Assembly: GCA_964247385.1 (NCBI GenBank)
Contig: CAXTUB010000011.1
Location: forward strand, 1-64,000
Direction: 5' to 3'
Source of the DNA: TMP-86 sp964247385
GTDB lineage: Bacteria; Pseudomonadota; Gammaproteobacteria; Steroidobacterales; Steroidobacteraceae
Length of the DNA: 64,000 nucleotides
Both the position numbers and the translations under genes were made by a program. The notes under the pieces are model-generated. The model was given only the letters and a program-made list of their open reading frames with translations. It ran no database searches and was not told the DNA's origin. Of the stretch, positions 60,041-64,000 are shown in pieces. Positions within the stretch are counted from its first letter, which is position 1, and each line of letters starts with the position of its first letter.

Positions 60041-60543
60041 GCTCGAGCTCGCGCGTGCGTTTCGGCAATCGCCGCCACGATGCCGTTGTAAGCCCCGCAC
60101 CGACAGAGATTTCCGCTCATGCGCTCGGTGATCTCTTCCCGGCTCAACTCGAGCGAGCCGGCGGAAAGATCGGCGGTCACCAAACTTGGCACTCCACGCT
60201 CGAGCTCAGCAGTCATGCCGATGGCCGAGCAAATTTGTCCGGGCGTGCAGTAACCGCACTGGAAGCCGTCCTGCTGAATGAAAGCTTGCTGCAACGGGTG
60301 CAGCTCGTGTGCGGCTGCGATGCCTTCGATCGTAGTGATCGCGCGGCCCGCATACTGCACCGCCAACGCCATGCACGACAGAATGCGCTCGCCGTCCGCG
60401 AGCACCGTGCAGGCGCCGCAGGCGCCTTGGTTGCAGCCCTTCTTGACGCCGGTCAAATTGAGATGCTCGCGCAAGAAATCGAGCAGCGAAACCCGCGGAT
60501 CCTCCGGCAGTGCTGCGGGCGATCCATTGATGGTCAACGACAT
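60037..60543 (-). CDS. 2Fe-2S subunit of the molybdenum aldehyde oxidoreductase (PaoA-type)
   Basis: This 168-residue subunit carries two [2Fe-2S] clusters. The plant-ferredoxin-type site is Cys37, Cys42, Cys45 and Cys57 (GCNQGACGAC, later LSCM); the second is QCGYCTPGQ with NLCRCGAY. There is no twin-arginine leader, unlike E. coli PaoA, so the enzyme here is predicted to be cytoplasmic. It is the first gene of a five-gene overlapping operon (this gene, FAD subunit, molybdenum subunit, mocA, xdhC). Confidence 0.94.
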   Translation of the reverse strand: MSLTINGSPAALPEDPRVSLLDFLREHLNLTGVKKGCNQGACGACTVLADGERILSCMALAVQYAGRAITTIEGIAAAHELHPLQQAFIQQDGFQCGYCTPGQICSAIGMTAELERGVPSLVTADLSAGSLELSREEITERMSGNLCRCGAYNGIVAAIAETHARARA

Positions 60544-60697
60544 GTTTTCCCCGCTGTGACGTCCTCGTGGTGCGGCGGCTCTAGAGTACTCTGCGGAAAC
60601 TGCGCGCGAGCGTCAGACTTCCTCTAATTCTCGCGATCGAGCCAATCAGGATTGTCGACGGCATGAATCCGCCGCTCGAGGCTGGCGGCAACGGCGC

Positions 60698-60713
60698 CGC
60701 ATCAACTGATGCG
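60698..60713. repeat. Inverted repeat in the gap upstream of the aldehyde oxidoreductase operon
   Basis: CGCATCA-AC-TGATGCG is a perfect seven-base inverted repeat with a two-base centre, 155 bases upstream of the first operon gene (minus strand). The 257-base gap (60544-60800) separates the operon from the stop of the next receptor gene and is the obvious place for its promoter. I see no other clear motif or T-run terminator there. Confidence 0.4.
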
Positions 60714-60800
60714 TCGCCGCGCTACGCTTTGTGCACCTTAGTGTATCGGAGTTGCCCAGGGCACCGCGCTATTGCTCGAGCGCGATGTGAACAATCGCTG

Positions 60801-63068
60801 TCAAAGCGATGATCTGAACTCGATGCCAATGGTTCGAGGCTGATTGGTCACGATACGCGGACGACTTTCCACCTCGACTGAGATCGAGCGGTTATCCGCC
60901 AAATTAGCCCGCTCATCCGTCAGGTTCTTGCCGACCAGTGCGATTTCGCTCGATCCCCACCCCAGTGCAATGCGCGCATCGAGCAGATTGTAGGCGTCTC
61001 GCGTGCGTGGATTGAAAGGATCGTTGTTCCCGCTTTTGCTATTGCCCACATAATCGAATGTCAGATTGCTGATCAGCTTGAAACGCTCAGTCAAGGGCGC
61101 CGTATGAGTCAGCGCAATATTGGCGGTCCAATCCGGCACTTGATAGATGCGATCACCGGGCTTTTGCGGCGAGACGGCGCCGCTGAAGCCCGCTTTCGTG
61201 ATAACGGCATGTTGATAACCCACACCGCTCGATACATCCAGACTCTGTATGGGTCGGGCATGCAACTCGAGCTCGCCGCCCTCGCTTTTCGCGGCGCCCG
61301 CATTGGCTCGAAAAGTGAATCCGCAGGGCAGAAGAATTTCCTGTTGAATATTCTTCCAATCGATATAAAAGGCCGCGCTGTTGACGGTGAGACGGTTTTC
61401 AAACCAAGAAAGCTTCGAGCCGACTTCATAGTTCCATAAACTGTCAGAGCGATATCGGTGGGTTTGAGACGGCGAAATCCCAATATCCTGGAGCGACTCA
61501 CCGCAACCGAGAGTCGGAGAGAGCGGCACCGATGCCACGAGGCCGCCAGGACGAAAACCCCTCGCCGCGGTGACATACACCATCGCATCCGGTGTGAGCT
61601 GATACTGCGCCTGAAATTTGGGGTTCACCCCGACGTCCGTCGTGGTCTCTTGTGGGTCAGTCAACACCAAGCCCGTCGCGTCTCCGGCCTGCGTTCCGCC
61701 GGCTGTAGTGCGAATTTCATACCATCGAGCGCCGGCAGTGAGTTTCAACTTGTCGGTCAGCTGGTACGAGACCTCGCCGAAAGCCGCCGGCTCGCGGACT
61801 GAGTTGGGATAAAACTGGCTGAAAAAGAGATCGCCCGGATATCCCGTGATTGCGGTGATTCCCGGCACGATGGATGGAGGGAATTCACCGGGACTTGACT
61901 GACTGCCCGTCGTGGCGAAATACGCACCGGCGACGAACTGCACATCGCCAGAAAGTTGCGATACAAAACGTATCTCCTGCACGAAGCGATGATACGGCTT
62001 GATCTCCACAATTTGAGAAGGGATTGGTGGAAGTCCCGCGGGAGTAAAATACGTCTGCGCCAGGTACTCAGACTGGTCTTCGTGCTCGAAGATATTGCGC
62101 TCGAAATAAGAGGTGGAGGAGATCAGCTCGCCGAATGGAAGAGCGTAGCGAATGCCCAATGAGTAGAGGATCCAACGATCGTTTCCGCCTTCTTGTAAAT
62201 CGAACAAGCGCGATTGCACCAGGTTCGTGGGTTTCAAGTGCTCCGGTGTGGCATCGGCATAGGGGAATCCGTTGTACCCATTTGATTGATACAGGATGCG
62301 CGGCGTGATGCTCAGTGCATCCGTCGCTTTCCATAGCATCGCGAGCGATCCGCCCATGACTTCGGACCGGGCCACGTTGTTAACGGTCGTCAGGTCGTCA
62401 CCGCCCGGCGTTGCGGGAAAGCGCCGTTTGAAAAACCCGGCATCTCGCTCGTAAAAACCGATCGCACGTAGCGCTAATTTGTCGGACACCAGCGGCACAT
62501 TCACGACGCCGTCGCCCAACCAGTTCGGAGAGTTGGTATGCCTGGTCGAAGACAAGCCCGCATGAACGGCCGTAGAGAATACGTTGGTGTCAGGCTGTTT
62601 AGTGAGAAGCCTTACGGTGCCCCCCATCGAACGCGCGCCGTATAGGGTGCCCTGCGGGCCCCGCAGCACTTCGATACGGTCGATGTCCACGATGCGCGGA
62701 TCCAACGAATCAGGCAGCGGTGTCTCGTCGAGATAAAAGCCAGTGGTCCCGTCGCCGCCGACACCGCGAATGGAAATGGTGCGCGATGCCGAGCCGCCGT
62801 CGCCTGAAGCGCCGAAGCCCAGATTAGGAATCGAGGAGCCGTAGTCAGCGAAACTTTCAACGGCGCGCTGCTCCAGCTCTTTGGCTGGCAAAGCCGTAAT
62901 CGACACAGGCACCGTCTGCAAGCTCTCACTGCGCTTCTGCGCCGTGACCACGATCTCATCGATCTCCCCAGAATCCACCGAAGCCGCAGCCGCGAGCTGA
63001 CCTACGGAGCACAAAAAAGCCGCGGCAAGCACGGCATCGCGCAGAGATCGACTATCCATCCTTTTCAT
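60801..63068 (-). CDS. TonB-dependent receptor (no STN domain)
   Basis: This 755-residue outer-membrane receptor has a signal peptide (AVLAAAFLCSVGQLAAAA), a TonB box (IDEIVVTAQKR), a plug (TISIRGVGGDGTTGFYLDETPLPD, then EVLRGPQGTLYGARSMGGTV) and a barrel ending RTIGIEFRSSL. Its ligand is unknown. It lies between a molybdenum aldehyde oxidoreductase operon and a PQQ-dependent dehydrogenase, all on the minus strand, so uptake of their substrate or cofactor is a reasonable guess. GGGGG (63069-63073) touches the first ATG but is nine bases before a second ATG at 63059, so translation may start there (MDSRSLR). Confidence 0.88.
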   Translation of the reverse strand: MKRMDSRSLRDAVLAAAFLCSVGQLAAAASVDSGEIDEIVVTAQKRSESLQTVPVSITALPAKELEQRAVESFADYGSSIPNLGFGASGDGGSASRTISIRGVGGDGTTGFYLDETPLPDSLDPRIVDIDRIEVLRGPQGTLYGARSMGGTVRLLTKQPDTNVFSTAVHAGLSSTRHTNSPNWLGDGVVNVPLVSDKLALRAIGFYERDAGFFKRRFPATPGGDDLTTVNNVARSEVMGGSLAMLWKATDALSITPRILYQSNGYNGFPYADATPEHLKPTNLVQSRLFDLQEGGNDRWILYSLGIRYALPFGELISSTSYFERNIFEHEDQSEYLAQTYFTPAGLPPIPSQIVEIKPYHRFVQEIRFVSQLSGDVQFVAGAYFATTGSQSSPGEFPPSIVPGITAITGYPGDLFFSQFYPNSVREPAAFGEVSYQLTDKLKLTAGARWYEIRTTAGGTQAGDATGLVLTDPQETTTDVGVNPKFQAQYQLTPDAMVYVTAARGFRPGGLVASVPLSPTLGCGESLQDIGISPSQTHRYRSDSLWNYEVGSKLSWFENRLTVNSAAFYIDWKNIQQEILLPCGFTFRANAGAAKSEGGELELHARPIQSLDVSSGVGYQHAVITKAGFSGAVSPQKPGDRIYQVPDWTANIALTHTAPLTERFKLISNLTFDYVGNSKSGNNDPFNPRTRDAYNLLDARIALGWGSSEIALVGKNLTDERANLADNRSISVEVESRPRIVTNQPRTIGIEFRSSL

Positions 63069-63166
63069 CCCCCTTGCATCGAAGAGTATTAGTTCTCAAC
63101 TCGCAAGCATTCGATGCTAACACGATCGATGCGAAAATTTTTTATCGTGATCGACCGGCCGTTTCG

Positions 63167-64000
63167 TTATCGACTGGCCGTCTTGGACTGCGCCTCATAC
63201 GCGCTGCGCTGCTCTTGGATGAGAAACGCATGCACGGCGTTCACTTGGCGCTGGTCGAGCGTGTCGTCGAATTTGCCCATGCCCAGCGGGCCGAGGATTC
63301 CTTTCAAGACAATGTCATTGAAAATCTCGTGCTTCGCAGGAGTCAGCCGACGCAAGTCCGGGAGCATGCCGCGGCCCATGAGATGGCAGCGGCCGCAATG
63401 CACGTTGTACAGATCGGAACCTTCCTGCAATGTTGCGGACGTCACGTCGGCCAATTGTGCCGGCGGTGCGGGAAATGGTTGATCCACAACCGGCGGGGGC
63501 TTCGGTACGGGGCCGCCTCCGAGCTTGAACGTCAGGATGCGCGCTTTGTTTTGGTACTTGTAGGGTGCGCTCGACGCGGGCCACGGCCAATACATCGTAC
63601 TTCCGCCCATGCCACCCATGACGCTGATGAATTGTTCTCCATTGACTTCATAAGTCATGGGAGCCGCCATCAAACCCGTACCGGTGTCGATTTTCGACAA
63701 GACCTTTCCACTGTCGGCTGCGTAAATCCAGAGCACGCCCGTGCTGCGGCCCTGGACCACTAAATTTCCCGCCGTCACCATGACGCCGCCTTCCGGGTTG
63801 ATTTCCGATGAGGTCTGTTGTTCCCACACCGATCTTTGCGCCACCGGATCCCAGGCACGCAATCGATTACCGACGATCTCGCGCCCTTTCGGCTGATTGG
63901 AAAATTCTTGCAGCAACGGCAACTTGCCGAAAACGGGCTCCCAATCCACGGGGTTGTAGTCCTTCGGAAACACGAAGCCCATGCTGTATTGGCCGTCGAT
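63167..64000 (-). CDS. PQQ-dependent quinohemoprotein alcohol dehydrogenase, 3' part
   Basis: Only the C-terminal 277 residues are inside the window; the frame is open to the right edge. The last propeller blades (LRAWDPVAQRSVWEQ, then VMVTAGNLVVQGRSTGVLWIYAADSGKVLSKIDTG) are followed by a proline-rich linker. The fused cytochrome c domain has CGRCH as its heme site and a likely axial methionine in LGPLGMGKFDD. This propeller-plus-heme layout is that of type II quinohemoprotein alcohol dehydrogenases of the periplasm. The residues that separate calcium from lanthanide enzymes lie outside the window. It ends 98 bases before the receptor start, on the same strand. Confidence 0.88.
   Translation of the reverse strand: MDGQYSMGFVFPKDYNPVDWEPVFGKLPLLQEFSNQPKGREIVGNRLRAWDPVAQRSVWEQQTSSEINPEGGVMVTAGNLVVQGRSTGVLWIYAADSGKVLSKIDTGTGLMAAPMTYEVNGEQFISVMGGMGGSTMYWPWPASSAPYKYQNKARILTFKLGGGPVPKPPPVVDQPFPAPPAQLADVTSATLQEGSDLYNVHCGRCHLMGRGMLPDLRRLTPAKHEIFNDIVLKGILGPLGMGKFDDTLDQRQVNAVHAFLIQEQRSAYEAQSKTASR

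Noticed and set aside
1..64000. tRNA, rRNA, CRISPR, insertion sequences, prophage or a defence system
   Set aside because: I looked for tRNA T-loop sequences, regularly spaced repeats, transposase or integrase motifs and defence enzymes, and found none. By eye some short RNAs could still be missed.

Overview
The window reads as a continuous chromosomal segment of a GC-rich Gram-negative bacterium, most probably a gammaproteobacterium. The evidence is the order fimV-truA-accD-folC-dedD-like-cvpA-purF and the genes epmA, psd, prmB, aroC, miaE and lpxH. Outer-membrane receptors, LpxH and LplT show a double membrane. The exact lineage cannot be fixed from sequence alone. I saw no tRNA, rRNA, insertion sequence, phage gene or CRISPR array. 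Genes are tightly packed, and 4-base stop/start overlaps (ATGA, GTGA) are common.

Layout. 1-5.4 kb: an interrupted free-methionine-sulfoxide reductase gene, epmA, psd and a SCO1 protein on the minus strand, then prmB and aroC. 5.5-14.8 kb: the conserved fimV-to-purF block; truA has no ordinary start codon. 14.8-23.8 kb: a Ser/Thr kinase with a degenerate receiver-like N-terminus, miaE, lpxH, a secreted peptidyl-prolyl isomerase, gltX, cysS and a membrane hybrid histidine kinase. 23.8-29.5 kb: a FecI/FecR/FecA-type signalling set next to an acyl-carrier-protein-like gene, a PAP2 lipid phosphatase and diacylglycerol kinase.

29.5-33.8 kb: five co-directional genes behind a very good Fur-box candidate: a TIGR03118-type lipoprotein, a predicted outer-membrane protein, a covalent-flavin (FMN-binding) protein, its flavin transferase ApbE and a small four-helix membrane protein. 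This looks like an iron-regulated extracytoplasmic flavin redox system and is my leading candidate for an undescribed system. 33.8-38.7 kb: a thiamine uptake operon under a TPP riboswitch (receptor, PnuT-type permease, APH-fold kinase, probably a DMT-family transporter). 38.8-43.8 kb: a divergent cobalamin riboswitch and btuB-btuF-btuC-btuD.

43.8-47.2 kb: an orphan NADH:ferredoxin-type reductase, lplT and a pirin. 47.2-60.5 kb: a molybdenum island with moaA-moaC-mobA, moeA-moaD, a single-chain MoaE-MoeB-rhodanese fusion, modABC, and the operon for a PaoABC-type molybdenum aldehyde oxidoreductase with its maturation genes mocA and xdhC. The right edge holds a TonB-dependent receptor and the 3' part of a PQQ-dependent quinohemoprotein alcohol dehydrogenase. 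Together with the molybdenum enzyme, these suggest stepwise oxidation of an alcohol to an aldehyde to an acid.
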